Source: Filosporella fistucella (lineage: Eukaryota; Ascomycota; Leotiomycetes; Helotiales). From it: a stretch of DNA of 64,000 nucleotides. Of the stretch, positions 12,751 to 25,688 are shown one piece after another. Location of the stretch: positions 310,001 to 374,000 of the forward strand of contig JAQJZZ010000002.1 of assembly GCA_030077755.1 (NCBI GenBank). The letters run 5' to 3'. The position numbers and the translations under genes were made by a program. The notes below the pieces were generated by a model. It saw only the letters and a program-made list of their open reading frames with translations. It had not been told where the DNA came from and ran no database searches. Position 1 is the stretch's first letter. The number at the start of each line of letters is the position of its first letter.

Positions 12751-14756
12751 ATGGCAGCCCCACCGCCGCCAGCTCCACCACCACCAGCACCAGCACTGAT
12801 AAACAGCGCAAACTACTGGAGAAAATACAGAGGGCAACAACCTGCAGGGGCACAACAATTTTTCAACGCTCACACTTATCAGCAATTCTGGCGATCCCGG
12901 GCTCATCAATTAGCAGACCAGCCATCAACCTTTGTCACCCCAGGTGATCTCGATGCTATTCCACCCGACGGCCCATTCACAGCCGAAGAACGGCCTCCGC
13001 CAGCAGGACAGGAGAGAATTGCTGCATTTTTGGCGGATAATGCAGGACTAAGCGGAAAACATTGGAAAGGCATAAAGATCTTGGGCGAAGGTAGTCAAGC
13101 GATCGTTGGACTTTGGGAATGGCAAGCACGTGAATCGTCTGGTAATCGGAGAGGCTCACAACCAACCCAAGCTATAGGTGCTGCAGCACGTACGCCAACT
13201 CCAACACGGTGTGTAATAAAGAAAGCCCTGAACCCTGCAGTAGCAGCTGGCGATCTACGTGAGGAAAGGATTATCATGTCAAGATTACAAAATTTGCCAT
13301 CGAACCATCTTGTCAAGATGTTATTTAATGCAACTCAGAACCCCAACCCACAAGTACCAGGCTCACTAATGACGACACACTTATATCTTGAATACTGCGA
13401 ACGGGGTATGTCCGGCTCTCTTAATGTTGAAAACGAATGGCAGGCCGAGAAGCTGGAAAGTTTCCCGAAGAATAGAAGCTGCACTCTACTATCCTACTTA
13501 ATGAGTACCGTACTAATATTTTGCGCTCTAGGAGGCCTGGATGATTTAATTACAAGGCAATGCAACCTGTAAGTGCACAAACTAGATATGTTTTCAGTTG
13601 CTCACTTTGTAATAGAAATCCTCAAGTATACCTCTTGGAAGGAACATTATGGCTGCTGTTCGACTGCTTGATTAATGGCGTATCAGCAATGTGGGATGGC
13701 GTCGAGCCAGTATTAGATGCGGCAGTCCAAGGGGCGGGCCCACCTCCCGATTCATTTACAATTCCGCCTCGAAGAGCTGGATGGGATCCGATAATACATT
13801 TTGATATAAAACCTCAAAATTGTAAGTTAAGAACTAGGGAGACTCCGGTTGTCTAATGTGCTTATATGAAACTAGTACTTCTTCATGATCGTGATTTCAC
13901 ACACGGCAAAACACCGATATTAAAGGTATCTCACATCAGCAAATATTTAGACCCAGATGACTGACTGACTTTCAAAGTTTGCTGATTTCGGACATGCTGT
14001 GTTTCAAAGTATGTATGCAAATAATTGGGCTATGCAAGAGCGGCTTCGGATAAGAGGGACAGAAGGTTTTTATCCACCGGTACACTTATTGAACTTAACA
14101 TCCAACAAACTCACAGGCTGATGGAAACATAGGAGCAATTCACTGAAAGATGGGACTTCAATGACTACCAAACATCGGGAGTCGCCGGTCGATATGATGT
14201 GAGGACAGCGGTTTGGACGATTGGAGCAGTCATGTTTTCACTTGCTACGCTCTCCCTTGAAGGACCTGAACCAGAAATGCCTTTTTTACCTGACTGGCTG
14301 ATTTTCCTTGCGCCACCAAAGGGGATGACCTTTGGTCCAGGTCTAAGAGGTCTCGGTGTGGCATCAGGTAACGGTACATACAGCGATACTTTGATTGATA
14401 CAATCTTTGAGTGCTTGTATGAGATGCCCGCTAATCGTCCAACTCTAGCGATACTCAAGGAAAGATGCAGAGTTGCCAACAATCGCGGTGTCGACACTGA
14501 CAACTACAGCATATTTGATGAAACGCCAGGAGATCCACCTCTATCGAACCCAAAGATCGCCAGAATTTTCCCGCCTGGAGTGCTGCAATGCACATGGCGG
14601 TATATTCCCCCCCACAGCAAAGCAGGCGATGACTGCAGAAACGGGGTAAGGTCGGGGCCGGTTCCTCCAAACCCAGGTCCCCGTTGCCATCATCACCCAG
14701 CGGCGACTCACCCATATCGGCAGCCTCTCGTTCCTGGCCATCCCCAGGAATTTTGA
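12751..14756 (+). CDS. Protein-kinase-like protein with C-terminal Cys/His box (copy 2)
   Basis: Predicted 557 aa. Exons are 12751-13405, 13532-13568, 13616-13821, 13876-13925, 13978-14079 and 14133-14756. A Pro/Ala-rich N-terminus leads to the family box NYWRKYRG and a Trp/Arg-rich linker. The kinase core has a glycine loop GEGSQAIVGLWEW (G112 onward), a candidate ATP lysine in CVIKKAL (K157), a hinge YCERGGLDDLI, a helix LWLLFDCLINGV, a long insert, then HFDIKPQN (292-299, HFD in place of HRD), ADFG (D319-G321) and GTEGFYPPEQF as activation-segment end. The C-lobe retains VWTIG and ECLYEMPANRP. The tail carries C503-x14-C518-x16-C535-x2-H538, a possible zinc-binding box. All catalytic residues look present, so kinase activity is plausible. 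Family membership beyond 'kinase-like' is not recognised. Confidence 0.87.
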
Positions 14757-15738
14757 ACTCCCATGTACTTTTGGCATGGCAGCCGCGGCGGGTCGCCTTA
14801 CAGAGACATTCTTCGATCGTACATCCCAAGAACTTTTGATGAAGAATCGATTGCATGTTTGAATGATACTATATAGGCTAATACAATGTACTTGTTTAAC
14901 AAATATCACATCCTATACTTTATTTTTATGGTTCAGATCCTAGCACGTATTGCATATGCATCCAGCCATCTAGCCTCTCCCACAAAATTGAAATCTCTAC
15001 TATTGTCCTCTTATGTCTGCGTGATATTCTATTGACAGCTACTGTATGAGAAAATTGTGTAAATACTACTCGTGTTTATCTAAAATATTGATTACTCCTC
15101 GGCTGTAAGTTTCGTAATCTTGCCCTCTTTACTCCCACTTTTCCCTTCATATATCTGTTATACATGCACAAATACAAACTGCCTATCAACTTATTACAGG
15201 TTAATATGATTCCGTACTTGTACAGATCTGTGTAGGCGGGTTAAATCCTATACACGTGACCAAATTGCGCCTATGCTGTCACGTTACCCCGCCTCTGGTT
15301 CAGGTCTCCTATAATATTATATCTTAACATAAAGATACACTTGATTAGTCTCTTTCTTCTATTGAATATACTAAAGTATACTTGTTACCAATCTGGTACT
15401 TTATATTCCTTTCGGTATGCCTCTGAATGCCTTGAGTTAGAAGTGTTCACACAGTAATTGTGTATTCGGCAGGGGGGACTAATACACGCTATAGAGTTAC
15501 GTAGTGTAACTATTGTAAAATTGAACCAAGTTTCATCTACCTACGAAGTCTTGTGGGGCTAAGCAGAGAGTGACCAATTGATAGGCATTTGAAATGTATA
15601 AAGTCTATAATATTCTCTAATTAAGTGAAACCTGCGCATTTATTTTGTGACCTGACAATTGAAGGAAGAACCATAGGCGGTACGGTAGCCAAAACATTGG
15701 ATTCAATGAAAATCAAATCTTATGCAATGGAAATCTTG
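14757..15738. other. AT-rich convergent spacer
   Basis: Tail-to-tail gap of nearly 1 kb between copy 2 and the Clr5 gene. It is AT-rich with no coding or RNA signal that I can support. Confidence 0.5.
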
Positions 15739-17905
15739 TCACATATCACAAAATGCTTGAATACCAGCGTACTCATCCCACTCCCCTGTCGGCCAGGTTT
15801 GGCCATTTTCATGACTTCCATCCGCACTCCAGCTCATCTGCCCACTGCTGGAACTTTTCTTGCTCGCCCTCACACTTCCGTTAACTGGTAATATCTTACT
15901 TGAAATTGACTTGGCTCCAGCTGCTTCCAATGATGAGATTGTCGATCTGACTGGCAACGTAAGCCGTAACTGGAGCGACATTTCTGGACGAGATGCTGTG
16001 TAACGGAGACCGAACAAGTTGGACTGAAGGTAATCACCAGCAGCATGATCTGAAAATCCATTATCTGAGTTCATAACATGACTCATCATATCATCCAGCA
16101 TTGCCTCAATCTCTTTTATTTTCGGAATTGGTCCATCAATGTCGTGCGGTAAATGTGGGCGGATATTTTCGAGCGCGCTTATCAAGAATGCAACGTGCTG
16201 GTAAGTATATTGACCGGTTTTCATTACAGACTCACAAGACTGAAGCAGTTGTTCTGCACTTGAACTCCACTCTTTTGCTCTACCAAGAAGAGCCCCATAT
16301 ACTTGGTGGGCTTTTGCCTTTTCGAAAAGCTGATGGCCCTTCAAGTAGAGTGAGGAGGGTTCCAGCAGATGTTCGTACATGTACCTTGCTGGATCGATCA
16401 AGTTCAAAGTAGTGCAGTCGTGAGCAAGCCCAAAGCCATGGATGAAAAGTTCAGGCCAAGCTCGAAGTAAATCTCCATCGGATCTCAAGCCTTCCAATGT
16501 TGACATCATATTCTTCAGTATCAGTGCCAACGATTGCCAATCTTCCTTGCTCTGGAAGAGCACTTCTACGAAGAGAGGATATATCCGGTCGGAAAGCTGC
16601 AGATTTTGTTTAAGGGAGTTTTTGGCGAAGTCGATGATGAAGGTAGTCAAGGCGATGAACAACCACATTGTTGATTCCTCGAGACGAGCTGTCCTGGCAA
16701 AAATTGTCCCAAGTTGGGTCGCCACGCCAACCTGGACTTCTATGGCCTCGAGAGCTCGGCAGTGGAACTCTGCCTCTTCAAATTTTCCAATTTGAATCAA
16801 TGCGTCTGCCAGTTTGAATCGCACTGCCAATGCCTCAGGAGCGAATTCCATGTCCTGGTGTAGAAATTGCCCGAGCTTCCTACTAAGCGTTGACAGATTC
16901 TTGATTACGGCTTCGTCGTAGACATTATCTTCGAGCTCGAGATTCAGGGATGGATAGTCCGCGAAATGGCGAGGGAAATTATCTGCGATGTTAGGCCTCA
17001 CATTGTACTCCTCATTAGGGATACTATGCTCTTCGAATGCTCTAGAGACGCTTTGGTCATCTTGGAGCTCAATATCATCCGGCGTTTCTGATTCCCAGCA
17101 CATTTTGAAATAAGTTCGCGGCAGATTCTTATCCTCAAGCCACCTGTCAATGCTGCTTATGAACGCGAATTCAGGCTCATCTGGCAATTTGACTCGATCA
17201 ATTTCATCTGGACCTATCTCCCACTCAAGTGAGCAAAGAGAGCAGGCATGGTCGAGAGACGAGCTGGGCGCATTTGGTGAAACTGAAAGGCTCACGTTCG
17301 CTTCGTCATAAGATATCTAGAAGTTTCAGCTGCATGTAACAGAATAGCGGGTATCAACTTACCCCTTGCATTGGGTCATCTTCGTTCGATGGACTTGGCG
17401 TCCCGTATCTGATGTAACTCGGCAGTGCTAGGAAGTTCAGGAGATTGAAAGTTGTTTTGGATGCTGACAACTCACCAAAATTCAAGGGAGGAGCGCTACC
17501 TCGACAATGCTTGCGAATGAAATTATCGATTTTGGCTTGAGCCATGGGGGCTCCTTCACAGAAGAACTCAGTCTTCTTGCCCTCTCTTGCACGCTCCTCT
17601 GCCACCGCAACAATTCCGTACATAACTGTTCGTGAAAAGTTCTTCCTGAAATTCCACTCTGTTCTGATCTTCCTTTGCCATATTGAGATGCTATAGATAA
17701 TCAAATTCTCCCTCATTTTGTTTTCTTGGAATCTGTAATGTGAAACTTACCACGCATGAAACCCGTGGATTGCTTCCAGCTGTGCCTGAACCATCTGAAT
17801 TGTGTTGTCTTCTTTTATGTACAAGCGATGTACTTCCCATTTGATCCCTTCCCAATCCTCGGGTTCCATTTTTCGCGGGTTGAATGTAGAAATATTATCA
17901 GCCAT
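15739..17905 (-). CDS. Clr5-domain protein with TPR-like C-terminal part
   Basis: Predicted 670 aa. Exons on the minus strand are 17751-17905, 17476-17690, 17363-17427 and 15739-17316. The spliced N-terminus (about residues 16-70) reads EDWEGIKWEVHRLYIKED, then HGFHA, then W-x-K-I-x4-W-x-FRKN, which fits the Clr5 domain found at the start of many fungal proteins and named after fission yeast Clr5. The long last exon is mostly helical and contains TPR-like spacing, for example KLADALIQIGKFEEAEFHCRAL and QLGTIFARTARLEESTMWLF. The C-terminus is Ser-rich. Clr5-domain proteins often carry repeats of unknown function, and in this island the gene sits between kinase-like and HET genes. The start at 17905 is required for the Clr5 domain. 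Confidence 0.85.
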
Positions 17906-18539
17906 GACGGATCACTGTCTAGAATCGCGTAGAGCAAGGTAGTGAAAGCAGAGCAAAAATAGAGTGTTAAGGGAAAAGTGAGGTTTGAATGAGAGAATAA
18001 AAGGAAGATAATATCAAGAATCAGAGGATGAGCAACTTGATATGGGTAGTTTCACTGGCCAATTGCATGGTCTTCTCCCTCGCTAGACCTCAACTAGCGG
18101 CACAGCTCCTGCAGTCGCCTGCAGTGATCCAATGGGAGAGTATATACCAAAAGGTATGCATAACGACAGGGATTTCCAGCCACTCATCGCACTGATGCCA
18201 AAAGTTACGCCAAACAGGGGGACAGTTCCAGAAGAGGAAAGGTGACTTTTTCTGCTTGTCTGGAGCCGTCGAATGTTAGCTTCCAAAAAGATATCAGCTA
18301 CACATGGCAGCGGGTGAGCCTGACGATTACCAAGAACAAATACCTCGTTATCAATTAATAAACATATAAAGCAAAAGGTGCCGAGACAACTATACTCTAG
18401 TCTTTGAGACCGTGCCTTCATCATGTCGAAAAAGGCTTCTCTTGAAAATGCATGAACACCTGAGTTCTGAGTATAAAGCGTCTTCTGTGGGAATATCTCG
18501 GTCTCAAGAGCGTCTAAAACTCCAATCAGGGACGGGAAC

Positions 18540-18749
18540 CAAGAGTCATTGCCCCAGAGTGATGAACTGGCGCCCGAATTCAGAGCGACGATGCCTCGCC
18601 TCCTCCGAGACAATATGATCAACTTGTTCTGGAGCAGTCCATCATCTAGATGTTGGGAGGTCAATATCCACACCATCTGTAATTCTTATTTTAAATGGAT
18701 GTTCGTGAGTAGAGATAGCTGCCATGAGTGCACAGAAGATCGGCTTCAT
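18540..18749 (-). pseudogene. Possible gene relic, unrecognised
   Basis: On the minus strand an ATG at 18749 opens MKPIFCALMAAISTHE and, in one frame, PFKIRITDGVDIDL, WTAPEQVDHIVSEEARHRR and FGRQFITLGQ, interrupted by two TGA codons. The composition looks protein-like. A longer uninterrupted frame in another register (18083-18676) overlaps it and looks less natural. I cannot name a family, and it may be chance. Confidence 0.25.
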
Positions 18750-19484
18750 TTTGATGTTGCTTTATTGTGATAGGATTAAGAAGTTCAGGAACGGGAGCTA
18801 AACACCACCAGATTGTCGGATCTTACACTTACTGAAAAGAGAAATGTGAGCTATTCATTTGTGTCGAAAACGGTTGGGTGTAGGATCTGCTTTTATTGAC
18901 CAATATCAAATCAGCCAGTGTTTTAGTTAATTGGGAAATCCGGCTGTGCATACGACAAAACTTCAAGACCCTACATCTTACATCACCCAATATTCTCTTC
19001 ATGTTGAAGGATTGACATCATTATAGTACAATAACTTGAGGCTTGGTTGACTCCCTCTCAACGATCTCTCAATAGTCAGCTTGGCAGCTAAATTGAACAA
19101 ACTCCAGGCACTCCAAAATGGCGGAAAATGTTCTGTCAAATGATCATTGAAGAAGCAACCCTCCCCAGGAGGAACAGCTCAAATGTATCCATTTCCTATC
19201 CGTACCTGTACGTTAATTTCACTACATGAGCTGGAAACCTCTTCTGAAACATCATATCGTGGCTCTCAACACTTGGGCTAGCTGTAATTGTAAGTTGAAG
19301 AAAATTGTTTCTAATCCGTAGGATATTAATCTCATTCGTCTCGACCCAAAGTTTTCCCCCTCAGCTACCTGATTATGACTCGCTAGATTGGTTTCATTCC
19401 TCCCTTTCCTCGAAAAACCTTTCAATTAACGAACTCCTCCACAATAACATGACATACATATCCCATCAAAATAAGGAAAAGGCG
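18750..19484. other. Intergenic spacer
   Basis: About 0.7 kb lying upstream of the Clr5/relic segment and downstream of the esterase. No gene, repeat or RNA signal is seen. Confidence 0.45.
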
Positions 19485-20559
19485 TCAGGATAATTTCTCG
19501 TTGATATAATCCACAAGTGCGGCGCATCCCTCTTCTGCAACCTTGAAGCCAGCAAACGTGGTGAAGGCATGCGGAGCACCCGGATAGATTTTGACGATGG
19601 CCTCACTCCCAGTTATTGCCCACTTCATGCTCATCAATAACGTATCATCCAACAATGGATCTTCCGTTCCACACAGGAAAATTGCTGGAGGAAGCGACTT
19701 GCCAGCTTCTGTCAATGCCTTCATATCTTCGTATAAAGGCGACACAAGCGGGCGTCGGAGTTGCACCAGGTCTTGATCTGGGGCGTAAGCGTCCCTGAAA
19801 CCGTTAAGGGATTCCCCATTAATGACTAGAATTTTCTTGAAAGATGTTATCTGAGGAAGGTTGTTGGTGAGGTCGAAGTAGCCGTACAGCGCAATTACAC
19901 CAGCAAGATCATGTTTAGGTCGTGCACGAAGCAAGTGGAATGCTGTCTGCACTGTAAATGTAGCCCCAACACTTTCGCCTCCAATGAATAGTAGTTTGCA
20001 TCCGTACTTGGTTGGTCCATGATCGACTAAATATTCTGCTGCATCAAAACAGTCTTCGAGGGGTGCTGGGTGGGGATTTTCTGGAGCGAGACGATATCCC
20101 ACTGAAATAGCCGTAAGTTGGCACTCATTTGCATACCGTTTCAGCACACTATCCGAACTAGAAATTGACGATATTAGTTTTTGACTCTGATGAGAGATTC
20201 TGTGTGCGGTATACTCACTGCTGATGCGTTCCTATAATGAACCCGCCACCATGAAAGTGTAAGAAGATGCCTTTGCTTGGCTTGCCATTGTCGGGTGAAT
20301 AGACGCGTAAGGGGATGTTGCGGTCTTTCTCACGAGAAGGGATACTGGCGTCTTTGGCTTCTGGTAGGTAGGTCGGTATAGGAAGAGAAGTTTCGCCAAC
20401 CTCACGCATTTCGCGATACTTGACGATACCAACTTCGAACCACTTAGGACCGATCCCTGCGACTTTCTCCAGAAGTTCATTGAGCTTCTTGGTGTCTTCA
20501 GTTGCGCTGCTCGGGGCGAATCTTGACGCATCAATAAGTATGTCACTTGTGACTGGCAT
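19485..20559 (-). CDS. Alpha/beta-hydrolase, hormone-sensitive-lipase-type esterase
   Basis: Predicted 337-aa carboxylesterase of the HSL (family IV) group, probably cytosolic because no signal peptide is seen. Two exons, 20219-20559 and 19485-20157, join in phase across a GTGAGT donor. The oxyanion-hole motif HGGG lies at residues 103-106 and is followed by GYRLAPENPHPAPLEDC, a hallmark of the family. The nucleophile is S176 in G-E-S-V-G. The likely acid is D280 in CGTEDPLLDD and the base H310 in GAPHAF. All catalytic elements are intact. Such enzymes hydrolyse short-chain esters or lactones, but the natural substrate here is unknown. The start at 20559 gives a normal length for the family. 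Confidence 0.92.
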
Positions 20560-22354
20560 GTTGACCAGATTTCAATTTTCAAGGATGTTCGAAGACCTCG
20601 ATTTACAAAGCATTTAAGAATCGTTTGTGCCGTGTTCGAGAAGATAAGGTCCCAGCTAACACGATCCTCTACTCTTTATACATGTATGTTGAGCAAGTTT
20701 CAATAACGAAGTGTATATTGGTAATTTCAATACGGCCGAGAAACATGCTGTGCCTCTTGGCTACGTTTCAGTAACGTCCGTATGGCGGCTATGACTCCAG
20801 TAGCCTCGGCTTACGCTTCGGACAGTCTAGTGCCGTCTTACACTTTGAACTTCGAAATCGAAGCTGTTGGAAGAACGCCAAGTCGCTTCCGAGGCTTTCT
20901 TGTTCAGCGCTGAATATAGGTTATTATGATCATGGCATTGTCACTCAATCACTTGATTCGAGTCCCCCTATTCCCTCTATGCTGTTTTTCAGGTGCTTAT
21001 CCTGGTCTCTTTAAAATTTACAAACTCTATCTCTCTATCGACGCTGGGAAATCTTTTGTTGCGAGCAACAGATGACTATTTGCGACTGTAAACTGGTTGT
21101 TGATGGAACAGCTCCATCTGCGTAACGCATGCTCAGCAGCACAAATATACAAGAACCGAAGCATACAACTTCTCGCAAGAACAAGAATTCGGAGTCCTTG
21201 CCGAGTCAGTCGAACGGGGCTCAAGGAAGCTCTGTCGTCACAACCGTAGAGAATGTCAGGAATGATACATAATATGCTCTGAATTTATCGAAGTGCCAGA
21301 TATTAGACACGGTACTTCTCTTTGGTGACCTGAGAAGTCCAAACAGAACCTGAGATTTTGACTGGTACGACAGCTTGATTGACAAATTATCTGCCGCATT
21401 TTCCTTCTGCGAGACTGCCACATTGAGAGGGGATTGCCTCATTCAGAGTATCAATGCAGTATAGATTCAAACACAGACCTTTGGCCACTGTGGACTCCAT
21501 ATTGACATTCTCAGTAAGGCCCCCTTCATGGTTTCAAGTCTGGTAAAGAGAAACCGAGGTTTAGTCAAACTTGATGTTTCCGTGGATACCGTTCATTTTG
21601 AACGACTCTAAATATGAACTTAGCTACTTTGAGACGAGACCCATAGCAGCAATTTCGATAGTTTGATAATGTAGCCTATTCAAATCCTCATCTTCAAAAT
21701 AACTTTAAAGTTATTAATCGCGTAGGGAAAAAGGTAACCGTGAGAAGTACCCTTGGTAGTGACAACAAAGTCTTCAAGGTACCAGAAGTCTTTGAAGGTG
21801 GTTATAGTGGGTCCGAAGCTTTGGGGAGTGCAATATTATGGACAATTTCTTCCGCATTCGAAATCAGAGTTGGGTACGATTGTAAGAACGGGCCAGTTGA
21901 GCTGGCCTCTCGTAGTGGAACGCATTCTGAACGCATTCTGGCCGCCTGTGTGCGCGGGCGGAAGCCTCATTACCGAATGTTGCCTGGGAATCCGATTTCG
22001 CTCCCTCGCAGCCAGAACAGAGTTTGTATCCCTCCTGTCAAACAGCATGTGTGCTGACAGTGATGTTGATGATAAAGTTCGGGATAGCCTAGGAGATGAG
22101 TGCCATGGTTAAACTACGAATATTTGGGCTGTAATTTGGTGAGGGGGCAGTTTGGACAAGGCGCTAGTGGCGGAGCAAGCGAGCCACAAAATGGGTCAGC
22201 AAGCCGTTTATTCCAGCCCTACCAACGAGTTTAATTGCACGGGAGGCGTTAAAATAGGCAACAGTAGCCATGCTTTTGGGAATTAGATTTCAAAACGAAC
22301 ATATTATTCAACAGCCTTCAACAGCCATCAGCACTAATATAAGAGAACCTGAAA
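20560..22354. other. Intergenic spacer, 1.8 kb
   Basis: Gap upstream of both the esterase and the HET gene, so it holds two promoters. Frames of up to about 119 codons occur on the plus strand near 21.75-22.1 kb, but they overlap one another and show no motif or intron logic. I see nothing else. Confidence 0.45.
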
Positions 22355-24507
22355 ATGCCCCTCTGCGCGACATGTGATAGTGTGGACATTTTTGACCTCC
22401 TTCTTATCTGCCTTTCGCAATCTCGAGACAAACAAGAAGCTCTATCCGACGGTGAGATCTATGATGACAAACTCATAAACTATGAGGGATCCGAAGTCAA
22501 GCACCACGGCGACATTTTTGACATTGAGAAATCTAGCAAAGACTGTGATCTTTGTGCAATCATATTTCAAGCCTTTCAGAGAACCAATGTGCAAGATGTA
22601 GATTCGGCAAGAGGGTTGCAGATTATGTTTCGTGCATGCTGCAATAAGATTGAAGTATGTTATAATACGGATGCCAAAGAAGGATTGGTTCGACTATGCG
22701 GCCTTGATGTGTACATGGAGGAGCCTGATGGTGAGTATCACCCCTAGTACGCGCGTAATGCAGCTCATTTTTTTCTGCAGTTGAAGAACTTTTCCGAGTG
22801 GGCCAAATAAAAGAGGACAATTCGCCGCCTATTTTAAAGATAATGGAGAAGGACCCTGCCTCCAAAAAATCTCTTGAAATTGCTTCCAGCTGGTTGAAGA
22901 ACTGTGTAGAGTGCCATTCCTCTTGCAGGCCTCCTAATGAGTTCCGGAAGCTGCCCAGACGGCTTATTCACGTTGGCAATGAAACTCAGAATCCCTCTCT
23001 GGTAGAAACCTGCCCTGATCTCGAAAACGTGGAATGGCTTTCGCTCAGCTACTGCTGGGGAGGAGAGTCTTCGATGGAACTTACCGAAGACACTATGGAG
23101 ACGTTGAAGAATGGAATCCCTTTGACCAATTTTGATGCTACAATTCAAGACGCCGTGTCAGTCACTCGAGCTTTGGGAATCTCGTACATTTGGATTGATG
23201 CACTTTGCATTCATCAAGATCATAACGAGTGGAGCGAAGAGGCTTCCAAGATGTCCGAAATCTATGAAGGATCAACAGTGACTCTTGTCATTGCCAGTTC
23301 AGATTCTGTAAAGAATGGATTCCTGAGGGAGCGTGACCTCAATTATATTCCTGTAAAATATTCCACCCACCTAGCGGAAGGTCATAGAAAAAGAATATTC
23401 TTATCACCAGAAATGGACGACTGTGAACACGAATATAACTGGCCCTGGAGTAAGCGGGGATGGACGATGCAAGAAGGGCTACTTCCCAATCGCTTACTGC
23501 ACTACACAGATTCTCAGATTATTTGGAAATGCTGTGAGGAACAGAGATTCGAAAGGGGCGTAACAGTTCGTGTCAAAGATAGAATATCTGAAATCTTGAC
23601 CTTCTCAGATAATCACGACATGGCATTTGGATCTGGATTTCTCTGGGAATTACCGGCATTCCTGAAATTCAAAAGATTTAAAACCTATTTACCCATCAGC
23701 TTGGAATATCCGTTGATGTCGCACTCAGACACATTTCGTTTATGGTACGACCTAGTCGAAGATTATACGCAGAGAAAGTTTAAAAAGATCAGCGATCGTC
23801 TCGTGGCCATATCAGGCCTGGCTAGAATATATGCCGACATGATTCGAAATCCTACATACGTGGCTGGGCTGTGGAAAGAGGACCTCATTCGGGGGCTTTT
23901 ATGGCATGTTGAAGGTACAACACTGGTCCCTAAGGGTTCTGCAGACAATACCCCAACTTCCCATAAGGGTTTTCCGTCCTGGAGCTGGGCCAGTGTTGGA
24001 TATGAGTCTGTTAAAAATGACTTGAAAACTGATAATAGTCTCCGTGCTTTGTCAGAAATCGAGAACATACAGATCGATCTTGTCGACCTACGGGATCCCT
24101 TTGGTTCCGTAAAGAGCGGCAAGGTCACTATAACCGGCCCTCTAATGAGGCTACCAAAGCTTTACAACAAGGAATGGGCATCGGCAGGGGCATCAATGTC
24201 GAACCTTGAGCGCCATATTTCTGAAATTGTCGAGAAGGAGAGCCAAGGAAGTGTTGCACATAAATATTCTTCTCCACCTGGAGGTCATTTTAGTGTTCTG
24301 ATGATGCTTGAAGGCATAGAATTACTGCATCTACTTCTGTTGGAATCCACTGGCGATATTTCAAATGGCATCAATGTATATCGTCGAGTTGGGATACTGA
24401 AACTCTGGTATGTTCATCCTTCAAATTACGCATCGCCTGAGTTTATTGCTACAATGAAGAAGAGAGAAACTTCAATCGCTGTGCGGCTCAGTCAGCCTAA
24501 GAAATAA
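22355..24507 (+). CDS. HET-domain (heterokaryon incompatibility) protein
   Basis: Predicted 700 aa with exons 22355-22730 and 22781-24507. The N-terminus has a Cys-rich entry (LCATCDS) and SSKDCDLCAIIF, common in HET proteins. The HET domain starts near residue 207 with EWLSLSYCWGG, continues with ALGISYIWIDALCIHQD (about 255-270), MSEIYEGSTVTLVIASSDS, and closes with WSKRGWTMQEGLLPNRLLHY (about 347-370). Downstream lie KISDRLVAISGLA, YVAGLWKEDLIRGLLWHV and PSWSWASVGY, the usual post-HET tail. HET-domain proteins can trigger cell death when incompatible nuclei or partners meet, though most are uncharacterised. It neighbours kinase-like genes. The single intron and intact frame suggest a functional gene. 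Confidence 0.92.
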
Positions 24508-24934
24508 CGCAAGACACTAAAGAGATCTAGCGCTGTAATTATGGAGGTAAAGACGGGAAACTGGGTAAAAGGAACGGTGATGTTAATCTAAGCGATGTGG
24601 TGTTACTCCGTACAGGTGGTGGATGAATGTTAAATACTAAAAGCCAATACCAGGGATAGTTCATCGAATAGAGACACTTGATTCGTGAGTGCCCCTCGAA
24701 TTTCCCGTGATATAAGTGGCAATTACATGACATTTAACGTTCATTTCGCCCAGTAGGTGGTACGTAGTAGTTGATCAATCACGTGATTGTTCCCAGGCGA
24801 TTGAGGTCAACGGTGATCAGATGCTTCAGCAAGAGCGGCAGGCTTCCTAACTAAATTCGAGGTCTAAGAAAGAGAATATTTATCCATAATACCATTAAAT
24901 TCTACTTTACTAATTGGGACTAATACAGACAGTA
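24508..24934. other. Intergenic spacer with E-box-like palindrome
   Basis: A short gap 3' of the HET gene. A palindromic stretch TCAATCACGTGATTG occurs near 24776-24790. No coding signal. Confidence 0.35.
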
Positions 24935-25330
24935 AAATGGTTTCCGTCCTTAATTGGGCCAACCGTTGCCAACAAAATCTTTGGGACAGAGACTAACTTC
25001 TTTAAGCAACCAAAATACTCTCGAGTAAATGCCAATCGAGTGTCGATAGCTGCGGCAAAATGCGGCACAGAAATATACATGATCCCGACCAATCCACGAC
25101 TCGTGTTTGATGTGCCAATGTCATAGATCCACGCATGAAAGACTGAGAAATGCTATTGAAGGTAGGGGCGAGTTCTTCCAGATGAAGGAGGCAACATCAC
25201 CAAAACTCGCTCCCCAGACTAGAATGAGAGTCTAGAACACAATTGGAACCAACACTTGACGGCATCCTGATATACCCGGATCCAAAATTACTTGAACTCT
25301 TTTGAAGATTTCAGTCGGAAAAAGGACGAG
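24935..25330 (-). pseudogene. Gene relic, unrecognised hydrophobic protein
   Basis: On the minus strand two protein-like stretches follow one another in different frames. The first reads PTEIFKRVQVILDPG and VLVPIVF, then a TAG, then TLILVWGASFGDVASFIWKN. The second reads HAWIYDIGTSNTSRGLVG, IMYISVPHFAAAIDTRLAFT and KILLATVGPIKDG. The switch is near 25150. No start codon or splice sites rescue it. The hydrophobicity suggests a former membrane protein, but I do not recognise the family. Confidence 0.35.
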
Positions 25331-25688
25331 ACGAAATTATATTACGCAAAAATAATGCCAGAGAGTTCATCAAACCCTTGCTGGATTGAGTCCATTTGAA
25401 TTAGGCTTGATGAAGAGGTAACCGCACACATAGAAAGTCTTGAAATCTAGTCTCTAGAAACGAAAATTGTATTTTATTGTCTTTGTAAGTGCTGTACAGT
25501 ATTAGGTTCCACTGAGTGTTCTTTGTTTAGACGTTTTCATTTTGCAACAAAGAATCAATCCCCAGTTAGAGATAGTCTCCCAATTAGATACAGATGATGA
25601 AACTCGAGAATTCCTCACATGCTTTCCTCCTTATTACAGATTTTCCTGTCTGTCTAAAATCTTATTCTGGGACTCTAAAAATCGCACC
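25331..25688. promoter_or_regulatory. Upstream region of kinase-like copy 3
   Basis: About 0.36 kb between the relic and the ATG at 25689. The open frame runs back from the ATG to about 25542 without another ATG, so this is read as a 5' leader plus promoter. Confidence 0.35.

Noticed and set aside
18083..18676. 197-codon minus-strand open frame
   Set aside because: Composition is unnatural and a competing frame over its 5' part looks more protein-like but is broken. I listed only that possible relic at low confidence.
21740..22112. Two overlapping plus-strand frames of 105 and 119 codons
   Set aside because: No recognisable motif; they occupy the same bases in two frames, so neither is convincing.
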